A stretch of 52,475 nucleotides of DNA from Roseicella aerolata. Its GTDB lineage: Bacteria; Pseudomonadota; Alphaproteobacteria; Acetobacterales; Acetobacteraceae. Every line of letters starts with the position of its first letter. Position 1 is the first letter of the stretch. Of this stretch, positions 1 through 7,516 are shown piece by piece. The DNA lies in assembly GCF_020523605.1 (NCBI RefSeq), contig NZ_JAJAQI010000041.1:1-52475 (forward strand), written 5' to 3'. The translations under genes and the position numbers were made by a program. The notes under the pieces are model-generated. The model searched no databases. It was not told the DNA's origin and was given only the letters and a program-made list of their open reading frames with translations.

Positions 1-37
1 TGCGGTCGTACCGAGCCCGGTTCTCCTGCGTCCACAT
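1..37 (-). CDS. IS5-family transposase, N-terminal 12 residues only
   Basis: Reading leftwards from an ATG at 37, the frame gives MWTQENRARYDR before the window ends. This is the characteristic opening of IS5-group transposases (MWT-x-E/T-x-R-x-x-Y/H). DDE transposases of this group cut and paste the element. Only the first twelve codons are visible, so activity and subgroup cannot be judged. The call rests on a recognised N-terminal signature and on the abrupt start of a truncated gene next to it. Confidence 0.6.
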   Translation of the reverse strand, partial: MWTQENRARYDR

Positions 38-120
38 GACCGCAGGTCTGCCCGCCTCAGCCGCCCGCAGGCCAGTCACAACCCATTCAAATCAGGCGAT
101 CTGTTCCCGGACGGACACTG
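1..120 (-). mobile_element. Right-hand edge of an IS5-family insertion sequence (partial)
   Basis: On the minus strand a transposase start lies at 37 and runs off the left edge of the window. The bases from 38 to about 120 look like the short untranslated end that follows a terminal inverted repeat. Homology to a binding-protein gene begins immediately after, near 121, so the element most likely ends between about 110 and 125. I cannot fix the inverted repeat or target duplication, because only one end is present. Confidence 0.6.
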
Positions 121-369
121 AGCCAGGGGCTGCACGCCTATGACGACAGCCCGGTCTGGAGGCGCGACCCGAAGGTGAGGCTGTTCCGCGACGTGGCGGC
201 GCGCGGCCGGCCGGTCTCCCATGCCGGGAGGCTGGGGCCGGAGGCCTCGGCGGCACTCGCCGACAGCGTGGTGGCCGACATGTTCGCCGAGGCCGTGGGC
301 GGCCAGGCGACGCCGCGCGAGGCCGCCGCCCGCGCCGAGCGCCGCGCCCAGCGCATCTACCGGAGCTGA
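121..369 (+). pseudogene. 3' fragment of an ABC transporter solute-binding protein gene
   Basis: The frame ending at the TGA at 367-369 encodes about 82 residues that look like the C-terminus of a family 1 extracellular sugar-binding protein: a 'YDDSPVWRRDP' turn, an 'SHAGRLGPEAS' segment and the usual last helix ending '...ARAERRAQRIYRS'. Such proteins are normally about 400 residues, so some 80% is missing. In frame, a stop at 37-39 lies inside the IS-like sequence, so the fragment has no proper start; a GTG at 175 is internal. The rest may lie beyond the IS. The next gene starts 5 bases after this stop, so the two probably shared an operon. Confidence 0.6.
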
Positions 370-374
370 GGCGC

Positions 375-1259
375 ATGGCGCGGATCGGCTTCCTCGGCAT
401 CGGGCTGATGGGCGAGGCCATGGTGCGCCGCCTGCTGGAGCGCGGGCACCAGGTCACCGCCTGGAACCTGGAGCCCGAGAGGCTGGAGCGGGTGGTGCCG
501 CATGGCGCCATCGCCGCCCCCTCCCCGGCCGCGGTCGCGGCGGCGAGCGACATCGTGCTCTCCTGCGTGCTGCATGCCGAGGCGGTGGCGAATTGCCTCT
601 TCGGCCCCGGGGGCGTCGCGACCGCCGCCCCGGCCTCTGCCGGCCGGCTGCTGATCGACCTCTCGACCATCCCGCCCGAGGCGGCGCGGGGGTTCGCGGC
701 GCGGCTGCGGGCGGAGGCGGGGATGGGCTTCGTCGATGCCCCGGTCTCGGGCGGCCCGCCAGCCGCGCGCGCGGGCACGCTGACCATCATGGCCGGCGGC
801 ACGCCGGAGGACGTCGCGGTGGCCGAACCGCTGCTGCGGGAGCTTGGCACCAACATCACCCGCCTCGGCGAGGTCGGCGCCGGCCAGGCCGCCAAGATGA
901 TCAACCAGGCGATCGTCGGCACCGGCTTCCTGGTGATGGCGGAGGCGCTGGCCATGGCGGAGGCCGCGGGGCTGGATGCCGCCGCGGTGCCGGCGGCGCT
1001 GGCCGGCGGCTTCGCCGACAGCGCGCTGCTGCAGCGCATCTGGCCGCTGATGCAGCGCCGCGCCTTCGACCCGCCGCTCGGCTATGCCCGGCAATTGCAG
1101 AAGGACATGCATGCGGTCGAGGACTTCGCCCGCGGCCTGGGCCTCGACCTGCCGGTGGTCGGGGCCGCGGCCGGGCGCGTGGACGACTATGTCAGCCAGG
1201 GCCATGCCATGGCCGACAGCGTCTCGGTCATCCGGCTCTACCGGAAGGACCCGGGCTGA
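375..1259 (+). CDS. NAD(P)-dependent oxidoreductase, 3-hydroxyisobutyrate dehydrogenase family
   Basis: This 294-residue protein belongs to the beta-hydroxyacid dehydrogenases, which oxidise 3-hydroxyisobutyrate, tartronate semialdehyde or related acids with NAD(P). The N-terminal Rossmann motif GIGLMG is at residues 8-13. The substrate-binding DAPVSGG is at 121-127, and the catalytic Lys is K174 in GQAAKMINQ. The C-terminal helical domain is complete and the length is typical. The ATG lies 5 bases after the binding-protein fragment, which suggests a carbohydrate or acid catabolic operon cut by the IS. The exact substrate cannot be read from the sequence. Confidence 0.85.
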   Translation: MARIGFLGIGLMGEAMVRRLLERGHQVTAWNLEPERLERVVPHGAIAAPSPAAVAAASDIVLSCVLHAEAVANCLFGPGGVATAAPASAGRLLIDLSTIPPEAARGFAARLRAEAGMGFVDAPVSGGPPAARAGTLTIMAGGTPEDVAVAEPLLRELGTNITRLGEVGAGQAAKMINQAIVGTGFLVMAEALAMAEAAGLDAAAVPAALAGGFADSALLQRIWPLMQRRAFDPPLGYARQLQKDMHAVEDFARGLGLDLPVVGAAAGRVDDYVSQGHAMADSVSVIRLYRKDPG

Positions 1260-1343
1260 GGATCATACGACCGGCCCCGATCATGGCCCCCTGCAGCGTG
1301 GGCGCGAGCCCACGCCGAGGCCGCTTCTGCGGCCCGCCGCAAC

Positions 1344-1387
1344 TGCGGCGCTCTGGCCCGGATGCGGTCACGCATCCGGGCCGTTGG
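1344..1387. repeat. Convergent-gap hairpin repeat, copy 1 (likely bidirectional terminator)
   Basis: A perfect 12-base stem, GGCCCGGATGCG (1355-1366) and CGCATCCGGGCC (1371-1382), encloses a GTCA loop. It sits between two converging genes, just before the minus-strand stop at 1390. The stem, loop and flanks (TGCGGCGCT before, TTGG after) recur almost unchanged at 12970-13013, so this is a dispersed element as well as a probable terminator. Confidence 0.7.
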
Positions 1388-1389
1388 TA

Positions 1390-2328
1390 TCAGTGCCGGA
1401 TGTAGAAGGCGTCGATTGCCGCGCCGAGCTCCGCCGTGCGGGTGATCATCCCCGTCAGGTACTCGTGCAGGCCCTCGGCGAAGATGTCCTCGATGCGCCC
1501 GTAGCGGAGCTGCGCCTTCAGCAGCCCGGCAATGCGGTGGCACTCCCCCGTGCGGCCGCCTTGCTCCACCGCGATCGCCTCCAGCGTGTCGGAGACCTCG
1601 GCATGGCAGGCCGCCAGGCTGCGCGGCAGTTCCGGCCGTAGGATCATCAGCTCGGCGATCCTCCGGGCGGAGAGCCGGTCCCGGTAGATCCACTGGTAGG
1701 AGCGCAGCGCGGAGACCGAGCGCAGCACGGCCTGCCACTGGACATAGTCCACCGCGCCTTCCTCTCCCGGGGCGAAGAGCTGGTGCTTCACGTCGAGCAG
1801 CCGCGCGGTGTTGTCGGCGCGCTCCAGCATCGTGCCGAGATGCACGAAGCGCCAGGGCTCGTTGCGCAGCATGGTGTCATGCGCCGCGCCGTTGAACAGC
1901 GTCACCCGCTCCCGCACCCAGCCCAGGAAGTCGGCCAGGTTCTCGCCCTCGGTCGCGTCGGGCGAGAGGTTGCGCAGATGGTTCCAGCTGTCGTTCAGCG
2001 CCTCCCACATGTCGACCGTCAGCGCGGTGCGCACCGCGCGGGCGTTGCGCCGCGCCGCCTCGAAGCAGGAGAGGATGCCGGAGGAATTGTCGGGGTCGAA
2101 GACCAGCCAGTGCACCACGGACTCCGCCGTGGGCGCCTCGTACTTCCGGTAGAAGCCGGCATCGCCGCCGGAGGCGGTCAGCAGGTCGCGCCATTCCGCG
2201 ACCTCGTCGCCGAGCCGGGCCGAGATCGCCGCCATGCGGGAGGCGACGGCGAGGCCGCGCGCGACATTGCCGGCACGTTCGGTGTAGCGGGCCAGCCAGA
2301 ACAGGCTGTCGGCGGTGCGGCTCAGCAT
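1390..2328 (-). CDS. Alpha-E domain protein
   Basis: A 312-residue all-helical alpha-E (DUF403) protein. The opening MLSRTADSLFWLARYTERA is diagnostic, and the family's usual length is about 310. Its ATG overlaps the end of the upstream ATP-grasp gene by seven bases (ATGCTGA), so the two are translationally coupled. This pair is known from gene neighbourhoods that also contain transglutaminase-like proteins and are proposed to make or modify peptides. No transglutaminase gene is next to it here. Its biochemical role is not established. Confidence 0.85.
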   Translation of the reverse strand: MLSRTADSLFWLARYTERAGNVARGLAVASRMAAISARLGDEVAEWRDLLTASGGDAGFYRKYEAPTAESVVHWLVFDPDNSSGILSCFEAARRNARAVRTALTVDMWEALNDSWNHLRNLSPDATEGENLADFLGWVRERVTLFNGAAHDTMLRNEPWRFVHLGTMLERADNTARLLDVKHQLFAPGEEGAVDYVQWQAVLRSVSALRSYQWIYRDRLSARRIAELMILRPELPRSLAACHAEVSDTLEAIAVEQGGRTGECHRIAGLLKAQLRYGRIEDIFAEGLHEYLTGMITRTAELGAAIDAFYIRH

Positions 2329-3809
2329 CCGAGGGAGGCCGACTGGCTCTGGCTCTGGCTCTGGTCCGGGCCGGAATCGGGCCCCTCATCCTCCAGTACC
2401 CAGGTATCCTTGGTGCCGCCGCCCTGGGAGGAGTTCACCACCAGCGAGCCGTCCTTCAGCGCCACGCGGGTCAGCCCGCCGGGCACGATCCGGATCTCCC
2501 TGCCCGAGAGCACGAAAGGCCGCAGGTCCACATGCCGCGGCGCGATGCCCTGCTCCACCACCGTCGGCACGGTCGAGAGCGCGAGGGTCGGCTGCGCGAT
2601 GTAGTCGGCGGGCCTGGCCAGGATGCGGGCGTGGAATTCCTCCCGCTGCGCCCGGCTGGCATGCGGGCCGATCAGCATGCCGTAGCCGCCCGAGCCCTTG
2701 GCCAGCTTCACCACCAGCTTGTCGAGATTCTCCAGCACGTATTTGCGGTCATCGGCGCGCTCACAGAGCCAGGTGGGGACGTTGGCCAGCAGCGGCTCCT
2801 CGCCCAGGTAGAAGCGCACCATCTCCGGCACATAGGGGTAGATCGCCTTGTCGTCGGCGATGCCGCCGCCCGGCGCATTGGCCAGCGCCACATTGCCGGC
2901 GCGGTAGGCCGCCATCAGCCCGGGCACGCCCACCAGGCTGTCGGGGCGGAAGGCCTCGGGGTCGAGGAACTCGTCATCGATGCGGCGATAGATCACGTCC
3001 ACCCGCTTCGGCCCGGCGGTGGTGCGCATGTAGACCACCTGGTCCTGCACGCAGAGGTCGGCGCCTTCCACCACCTCCACGCCCATCTCATCGGCCAGGA
3101 AGCAATGCTCGTAATAGGCGCTGTTGTAGGGGCCGGGCGTCAGCAGGACGACGGTCGGGTCGGCGCCGGCGCGGGCGGGCGCCACCGCCTTCAGCGTCTC
3201 CAGCAACTCCTCGGGGTAGCGGCTCACCGGCGCGATCCGGTGCCGGGCGCAGAGGCGGGGGAAGAGCCGCAGCATCGCCTCCCGGTTCTCCAGCATGTAG
3301 GAGACGCCCGAGGGCGTGCGGCAATTATCCTCCAGCACATAGAACTGGTCCGGCCCGGTGCGGACCATGTCGATGCCCGAGATGTGGGTATAGACCCCGC
3401 CGGGCGGCAGGATGCCGGCCATCTCCTTGCGGTAGCCGTCATTCTCCAGCACCAGCGCCCGCGGGATCTTTCCGGCCCGCAGGATCTTCTGCCCGCCATA
3501 GACATCCGCGAGGAAGGCGTTCAGCGCCCGCACCCGCTGCCTGAGCCCGCCCGAGAGCCGCTCCCACTCCGACCGCGGGATGATGCGGGGGATGATGTCG
3601 AAGGGGATCAGCCGCTCCGGATCCCCGCCCTCGCCATAGACCGCGAAGGTGATGCCGATGCGCCGGAACAGCAGTTCCGCCTCGTGCCGCTTCCGGTCGA
3701 GCATCTCGCGCGGCGTGGCGCGGAGCCAGCGCTCGATCTCGGCATAGGCGCGCCGGACCCCGTCCTCGGCGCGCATTTCGTCGAATGCGGCGGGTTTCGA
3801 TAGCGACAC
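2322..3809 (-). CDS. Circularly permuted ATP-grasp type 2 protein
   Basis: About 495 residues from a GTG at 3809, chosen because family homology begins at 'FDEMRAEDGVRRAYAEIERWL' shortly after it; the open frame extends to 3941 without recognisable sequence. Conserved segments include GITFAVYGEGG, IPFDIIPRIIP, LEDNCRTPSGVSYMLENRE and, near the end, KGSGGYGMLIGPHAS, typical of DUF404/407 ATP-grasp enzymes proposed to form amide bonds. It is coupled to the alpha-E gene. Odd feature: the C-terminus ends in Ser-Gln repeats encoded by a tandem hexamer (GGCTCT on the plus strand, 2345-2364). Confidence 0.85.
   Translation of the reverse strand: MSLSKPAAFDEMRAEDGVRRAYAEIERWLRATPREMLDRKRHEAELLFRRIGITFAVYGEGGDPERLIPFDIIPRIIPRSEWERLSGGLRQRVRALNAFLADVYGGQKILRAGKIPRALVLENDGYRKEMAGILPPGGVYTHISGIDMVRTGPDQFYVLEDNCRTPSGVSYMLENREAMLRLFPRLCARHRIAPVSRYPEELLETLKAVAPARAGADPTVVLLTPGPYNSAYYEHCFLADEMGVEVVEGADLCVQDQVVYMRTTAGPKRVDVIYRRIDDEFLDPEAFRPDSLVGVPGLMAAYRAGNVALANAPGGGIADDKAIYPYVPEMVRFYLGEEPLLANVPTWLCERADDRKYVLENLDKLVVKLAKGSGGYGMLIGPHASRAQREEFHARILARPADYIAQPTLALSTVPTVVEQGIAPRHVDLRPFVLSGREIRIVPGGLTRVALKDGSLVVNSSQGGGTKDTWVLEDEGPDSGPDQSQSQSQSASLGC
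2345..2364. repeat. Short tandem hexamer inside the ATP-grasp 3' end
   Basis: Three to four perfect copies of GGCTCT lie in tandem just before the ATP-grasp stop and encode repeated Ser-Gln. Gain or loss of a unit would change the tail by two residues without a frameshift. Confidence 0.7.
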
Positions 3810-3970
3810 GCGGCTCGGGCCCCCTGCTCCATGGTCCGATACCGGAAAGCAGCACGGCGCCTGCCGGGCCGCAAGCCGCGATGCGCCAGGAAATAGGGCG
3901 GGGTGACCAGCGCTGCCCAAGACCTGACCAGGGGCGCCCATGCAGGCGGCAATCCTCGGCGGAGGCCGGG

Positions 3971-3999
3971 CTGGGCAGCCGACCGATCCGCCCTATGCT
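3971..3999 (+). promoter_or_regulatory. Candidate promoter of the TPP enzyme gene
   Basis: A CTGGGC box (3971-3976) and a TATGCT box (3994-3999) are separated by 17 bases. The start codon at 4032 follows with a GGGAGGGGAAC ribosome site. Flanking the -10 box is an inverted repeat, CCGATCCG (3983-3990) and CGGATCGG (4012-4019), which could be an operator. The same layout (CTGGCC, 17 bases, TATCCT) precedes the gene at 28342. This comes from pattern reading only. Confidence 0.35.
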
Positions 4000-4031
4000 G
4001 CGTCCCGGTCACGGATCGGGAGGGGAACGGC

Positions 4032-5681
4032 ATGAGCATGCCGCAGCAGGGACAGGGCGCGCTGACCGGGGCGGAGGCGGTGGCGGAAGCGCTGCGCGCG
4101 GCGGCGGTGCCGCGGCTCTATGGCGTGCCGGGCGGCGGGTCGAGCCTCGACCTGATCGAGGCGGCGGCGGCCCGCGGCATCCCCTTCGTGCTGGCGCGGC
4201 AGGAAACGGCAGCCGTCATCATGGCGGCGACCGAGGCCGAGCTCTCGGGCAGGCCGGGCGCCGTGGTGGTCACGCGCGGCCCGGGCGTCGGCAATGCGGT
4301 GAACGGCATGGCGCAGGCCTCGCTGGACCGCGCGCCGGTGCTGCTGCTGGCGGATGGCTTCACGGGTGCCGAGCGGGCCTATGCCAACCACCAGTTCTTC
4401 GACCATGCCGGCATGCTGGCGCCGGTGACCAAGGCCGCCGCGCGCGCGACCGAGCCGGGCGGCGCGCCGGGCGCGATCGCCGCGAGCCTGCTGGAGACGG
4501 CCCTGGCCGCGCCGCGCGGCCCTGTGCTGCTGGAGGTCTCGGGGGGCGCCGCGCGCGCCCCGGCCGCGCCGCTGCCGGCCATCGCCCAGGCCATGGCGGC
4601 GATGGTGCCGGAGGGCCCGGCGCTGGAGACCGCCCGCCGCCTGCTGGCCGGGGCGCGCCGCCCGGTGCTGGTCGCCGGGCTGGAAGCGACGGAGCCCGAG
4701 GCCTGCGCCGCCCTGCGCGACCTCGCCGAACGGCTCGGCTGCCCCGTCCTCGTCACCTACAAGGCCAAGGGCGTGCTGCCGGATGCGCATCCGCTCTTCG
4801 GCGGCGTCTTCACCGGCGGTGAGGCCGAGGCGCCGCTGCTGCGCGAGGCCGACCTGATCCTGCTGGCCGGGGCCGATCCGGTGGAGTTCATCCCGCAGCC
4901 CTGGCGCTTTGCGGCGCCGGTCATCGATCTCGGCACCGCGCCGCGGCCGCTGCACTACCGCGCGCCGGCGGTGGCGCTCTACGGGCCGCTCGCCCCGGCG
5001 CTCGGCGCGCTGGCGGCCGTTGCGGCACGGGGCGCCTGGGAGGCTGGCGTGATCGAGGCGCGCCGCGCCGCCTGGCTCGCCTGCCTGGCCAATGCCCCCG
5101 GCGGCAACCAGGGCCTCTCGCCCCAGGCGGTGGTGGAGATCGCCCAGGCCGCCTGCCGCGCGGCCGGGCGGGATCCGCGCATCTCGGTGGATGCGGGCGC
5201 GCATATGTTCCCCTGCACCACCTTCTGGCAGGCGGAGCGGCCGGGCGATCTGCTGATCTCGAACGGCCTCGCCACCATGGGCTTCGCCCTGCCGGCCGGC
5301 ATTGCCGCGGCGCTGCACGACCCGGTGCGCGGCGCGCTGGCCTTCACCGGCGATGGCGGCCTGCTCATGGCGCTCGGCGAGCTGGCCACCGCGACGACCC
5401 TCGGCGTGAAGCTGACCATCGTCGTCTTCAATGATGCGACGCTCTCGCTGATCGACATCAAGAAGGGCGGGCGCGACCTGCCGGGCGGCGCGCTGGGCTG
5501 GCCGCTGGCCGACTTCGCCGGCGTCATGCGCTCGCTCGGCGGCATCGGGCTGCGGGCGGCGGATACGGCGGGATACCATGCGGCGCTGGCCGAGGCGCTG
5601 GCGGCGCCCGGCCCGGCGCTGGTGGATGTGCGGGTCGATCCCGGCAGCTATCCGGCGCAGATCAAGGCGCTGCGGGGATGA
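4032..5681 (+). CDS. Thiamine-diphosphate-dependent enzyme, acetolactate synthase large-subunit-like
   Basis: A 549-residue TPP enzyme. The ATG at 4032 is chosen for its strong purine-rich ribosome site; an upstream ATG at 3903 would add unrelated sequence. The N-terminal domain has the catalytic glutamate at E58 (ARQETAAV) and RGPGVGNAVNG. The C-terminal domain carries the GDGG...N metal/TPP motif (GDGGLLMALGEL to VVFNDATLSLI). No small regulatory subunit lies nearby, and the PPOX gene overlaps by ATGA, so a catabolic or decarboxylase role is as likely as branched-chain amino acid synthesis. Substrate unknown. Confidence 0.8.
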   Translation: MSMPQQGQGALTGAEAVAEALRAAAVPRLYGVPGGGSSLDLIEAAAARGIPFVLARQETAAVIMAATEAELSGRPGAVVVTRGPGVGNAVNGMAQASLDRAPVLLLADGFTGAERAYANHQFFDHAGMLAPVTKAAARATEPGGAPGAIAASLLETALAAPRGPVLLEVSGGAARAPAAPLPAIAQAMAAMVPEGPALETARRLLAGARRPVLVAGLEATEPEACAALRDLAERLGCPVLVTYKAKGVLPDAHPLFGGVFTGGEAEAPLLREADLILLAGADPVEFIPQPWRFAAPVIDLGTAPRPLHYRAPAVALYGPLAPALGALAAVAARGAWEAGVIEARRAAWLACLANAPGGNQGLSPQAVVEIAQAACRAAGRDPRISVDAGAHMFPCTTFWQAERPGDLLISNGLATMGFALPAGIAAALHDPVRGALAFTGDGGLLMALGELATATTLGVKLTIVVFNDATLSLIDIKKGGRDLPGGALGWPLADFAGVMRSLGGIGLRAADTAGYHAALAEALAAPGPALVDVRVDPGSYPAQIKALRG

Positions 5682-6295
5682 CGGACCCCTTCGTCATCGA
5701 CACGCCGGAGAAGCTGGCGGCGGCCTATGAGCCGCCGCATCCGCGCTTCCTCGCCAAGGTGACGGACCGGCTGGAGGCGACCTCGGTCGCCTTCATCGCC
5801 GCCTCCCCCTTCTGCATCCTGGCGACCAGCGGATCGCGCGGCCCGCATGCGACGCCGCGCGGCGACGCGCCGGGCTTCGTGGTGCCGCTGGACGAGCGGA
5901 CCCTCGCCCTGCCCGACCGGCGCGGCAACAACCGGCTCGACGGGCTGCACGACATCCTGGAGAATCCGGAGGTCGCGCTGCTCTTCCTCATCCCCGGGGT
6001 CGGCGAGACGCTGCGCGTGCAGGGCAGCGCGCGCATCACCGCCGACCCGGCGCTGCGGGCGCGCTTCGCCGTGGATGGGAAGGAGCCCGCCACGGTGCTG
6101 CTGGTCGCGGTGCGGGAGGTCTATGCGCATTGCGCCAAGTCGATCCTGCGCGCGCAGCTCTGGGGCGGGCGGGAGAGGCCGCCGGGCGTGCCGACCAACG
6201 GGCAGATGATCGCGGCGCACAGCGCGGGCGGGCGGATCGACCCGGAGCAGTACGAGGCGGAGTACCAGGCGCGGATCAGGGCGCAGATGTACTGA
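5678..6295 (+). CDS. PPOX-class flavoprotein, MSMEG_1061 family
   Basis: A 205-residue split-barrel protein of the pyridoxamine 5'-phosphate oxidase superfamily that should bind FMN. Family signatures include ATSGSRGPHATPRGDAPGFV, DRRGNNRLDGLHDILENP and the C-terminal REVYAHCAKSILRAQLW. The MSMEG_1061-like group is about this length and its substrates are mostly unknown. The ATG overlaps the TGA of the TPP enzyme (ATGA), so the two are co-translated and may act on the same metabolite. The function is inferred no further than a flavin-dependent oxidoreductase. Confidence 0.8.
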   Translation: MTDPFVIDTPEKLAAAYEPPHPRFLAKVTDRLEATSVAFIAASPFCILATSGSRGPHATPRGDAPGFVVPLDERTLALPDRRGNNRLDGLHDILENPEVALLFLIPGVGETLRVQGSARITADPALRARFAVDGKEPATVLLVAVREVYAHCAKSILRAQLWGGRERPPGVPTNGQMIAAHSAGGRIDPEQYEAEYQARIRAQMY

Positions 6296-6817
6296 TCAGC
6301 GCCGCCAGGAGGACCCGTCGCGCGGCAGCCGGCCGAAATCGTCCACCACCAGCACTTGGTGCGGCGGCTCGGGCGACCAGTCCCAGAACACCGCGTTCAT
6401 GTCGCGCGGCCCGGCGCCACGCGCGAAGCTCGGGACGACGATCCCGGCCCGGCCCGCCGCGCGCAGCCGGCGCGCCAGCTCCCAGCCCGGCACCCTCTCG
6501 CCGCGATCGGCCAGCGCCTCCCAGGCGCAGGCGAGGTCGGCGGCGTCGATCCGCTCCGCCGCCCGCACCGCGGCATCGGTCAGGTCGAGCATGTCGGCGC
6601 AATCGACGCGATAGGCGCAGATCGTCATGGGTTGCGCCTTGAAGGGGAAGCCCTGCTGCGCCTCCAGCCAGGCGGTCTCCAGCCGCAGGGAGGTATAGAG
6701 CGCCGCCATGCCCGGCGGGTTGAAGCGCCCGCCATGGATCCGCGCCCCCTCCCCCGAATCCGGCGCCCAGGCCCAGCCGGGATGGTGCGCGCGATAGACG
6801 GTGGTGGTCAGCCGCAA
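6296..6817 (-). CDS. RES-domain toxin (NAD+ phosphorylase type)
   Basis: A 173-residue RES-family protein. Characterised RES toxins degrade NAD+ until neutralised by an Xre/MbcA/ParS antitoxin. The family residues appear as R31 (HGGRFNPPG), E47 (LRLETAWLEA) and S130 (VVPSFARG), so it looks intact. The start is uncertain: homology begins at a TTG (6817) with no clear ribosome site, 85 bases after the antitoxin stop, whereas most such pairs overlap. The toxin has no separate promoter that I can see, so it is probably made at a low rate from the antitoxin transcript. Confidence 0.75.
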   Translation of the reverse strand: MRLTTTVYRAHHPGWAWAPDSGEGARIHGGRFNPPGMAALYTSLRLETAWLEAQQGFPFKAQPMTICAYRVDCADMLDLTDAAVRAAERIDAADLACAWEALADRGERVPGWELARRLRAAGRAGIVVPSFARGAGPRDMNAVFWDWSPEPPHQVLVVDDFGRLPRDGSSWRR

Positions 6818-6902
6818 GGTCAGCCGAAGGCGCCCGCCGGGCGGTCCCGCCGGCCGGGCCGGGACGGTGCCGGCGATGGGCCGTGCCGACCGTCACGCCG
6901 CA

Positions 6903-7274
6903 TCAGGCGTAGCCGCCGGCCGCGACGCGGGAGAGGTAGCGTTTCACCGCCTCCGCCCGGCCCTGCCGGACCATGTCCTCGGCCGTCAGGTCGCCGAAGC
7001 CCGGGATCGGCTCGGAGCGGTACCAGGCGAAGGCGACCTCCGGCGTGCCGGCCCAGCCGCGGATGCGGTTGATGATCTCGACCAGGTCGCGCAGGCGCTG
7101 CTGGGTCGCCGGCGCCTGGAGCCGAGCGGTCTTGGAGACCGCATCGCGCGAGAGCCCGGCGGCGGCGGCGAGCTGTTGCCGGCTGGTGCCGAGCCAGTCG
7201 CTCAGCCGGTCGGGCCGCACCCGGCCATCCGCCTCCAGCGTCTCGATGAGGGCATGTCCGACTGCGACGCTCAT
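6903..7274 (-). CDS. Antitoxin, Xre/MbcA/ParS family
   Basis: A 123-residue protein read from the ATG at 7274, preceded by GGGG. The longer open frame to 7505 lacks homology. An Xre-like helix-turn-helix lies at about residues 25-55 (LSDWLGTSRQQLAAAAGLSRDAVSK). The C-terminal MbcA/ParS toxin-binding domain covers about 72-118 (RGWAGTPEVAFAWYRSEPIPGFG, then MVRQGRAEAVKRYL). It should neutralise the downstream RES protein by covering its NAD+ pocket and repress its own promoter. The 11-base palindrome 20 bases upstream is a natural operator. Confidence 0.8.
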   Translation of the reverse strand: MSVAVGHALIETLEADGRVRPDRLSDWLGTSRQQLAAAAGLSRDAVSKTARLQAPATQQRLRDLVEIINRIRGWAGTPEVAFAWYRSEPIPGFGDLTAEDMVRQGRAEAVKRYLSRVAAGGYA

Positions 7275-7293
7275 GGCTGCCCCGTGATTTGAC

Positions 7294-7304
7294 CCTGTTA
7301 CAGG
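7294..7304. promoter_or_regulatory. Candidate autoregulatory operator of the toxin-antitoxin pair
   Basis: CCTGTTACAGG is a perfect dyad apart from its central base. It lies between the -10 box and the antitoxin start, where bound Xre-type antitoxin would block transcription. It is the only clear palindrome in this short region. Confidence 0.45.
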
Positions 7305-7306
7305 CA

Positions 7307-7336
7307 AAGATATGGGGCAGGCCGGATGGGATGCAA
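7307..7336 (-). promoter_or_regulatory. Candidate promoter of the toxin-antitoxin pair
   Basis: On the minus strand TTGCAT (7331-7336) and TATCTT (7307-7312) are separated by 18 bases. The predicted transcript starts in or near the 7294-7304 palindrome and reaches the antitoxin ATG at 7274. Confidence 0.45.
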
Positions 7337-7516
7337 GCCGCGCCGTGGGGCGCCGAAGGTCCGGGGAGCCTGACGGGGCTTTCCCGGATGCCGGGCCCAT
7401 CCGCGCCCCGTCCCGCCTCCGGCCAGGCATGGCGGCAGCCCGGCCGCGCCCATATGCGCGCGGGTGCCTCGAGCCGGTTGCGGTCGCCGCTGCGGCACCA
7501 AACATGCTTCCGGACG

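Noticed and set aside
1238-1420. Short peptides containing 'DAVTHPGRW' at 1-kb and 13-kb gaps
   Set aside because: They are translations of the hairpin repeat (GGATGCGGTCACGCATCC) and not genes.
6818-6896. Longer RES toxin beginning at a GTG or ATG near 6896
   Set aside because: That start is in a different reading frame from the RES domain, and its peptide is low-complexity without similarity.
7289-7516. Extended N-terminus of the DUF3750 protein back to 7289
   Set aside because: It would cross the toxin-antitoxin promoter and place a signal segment 76 residues inside the protein.
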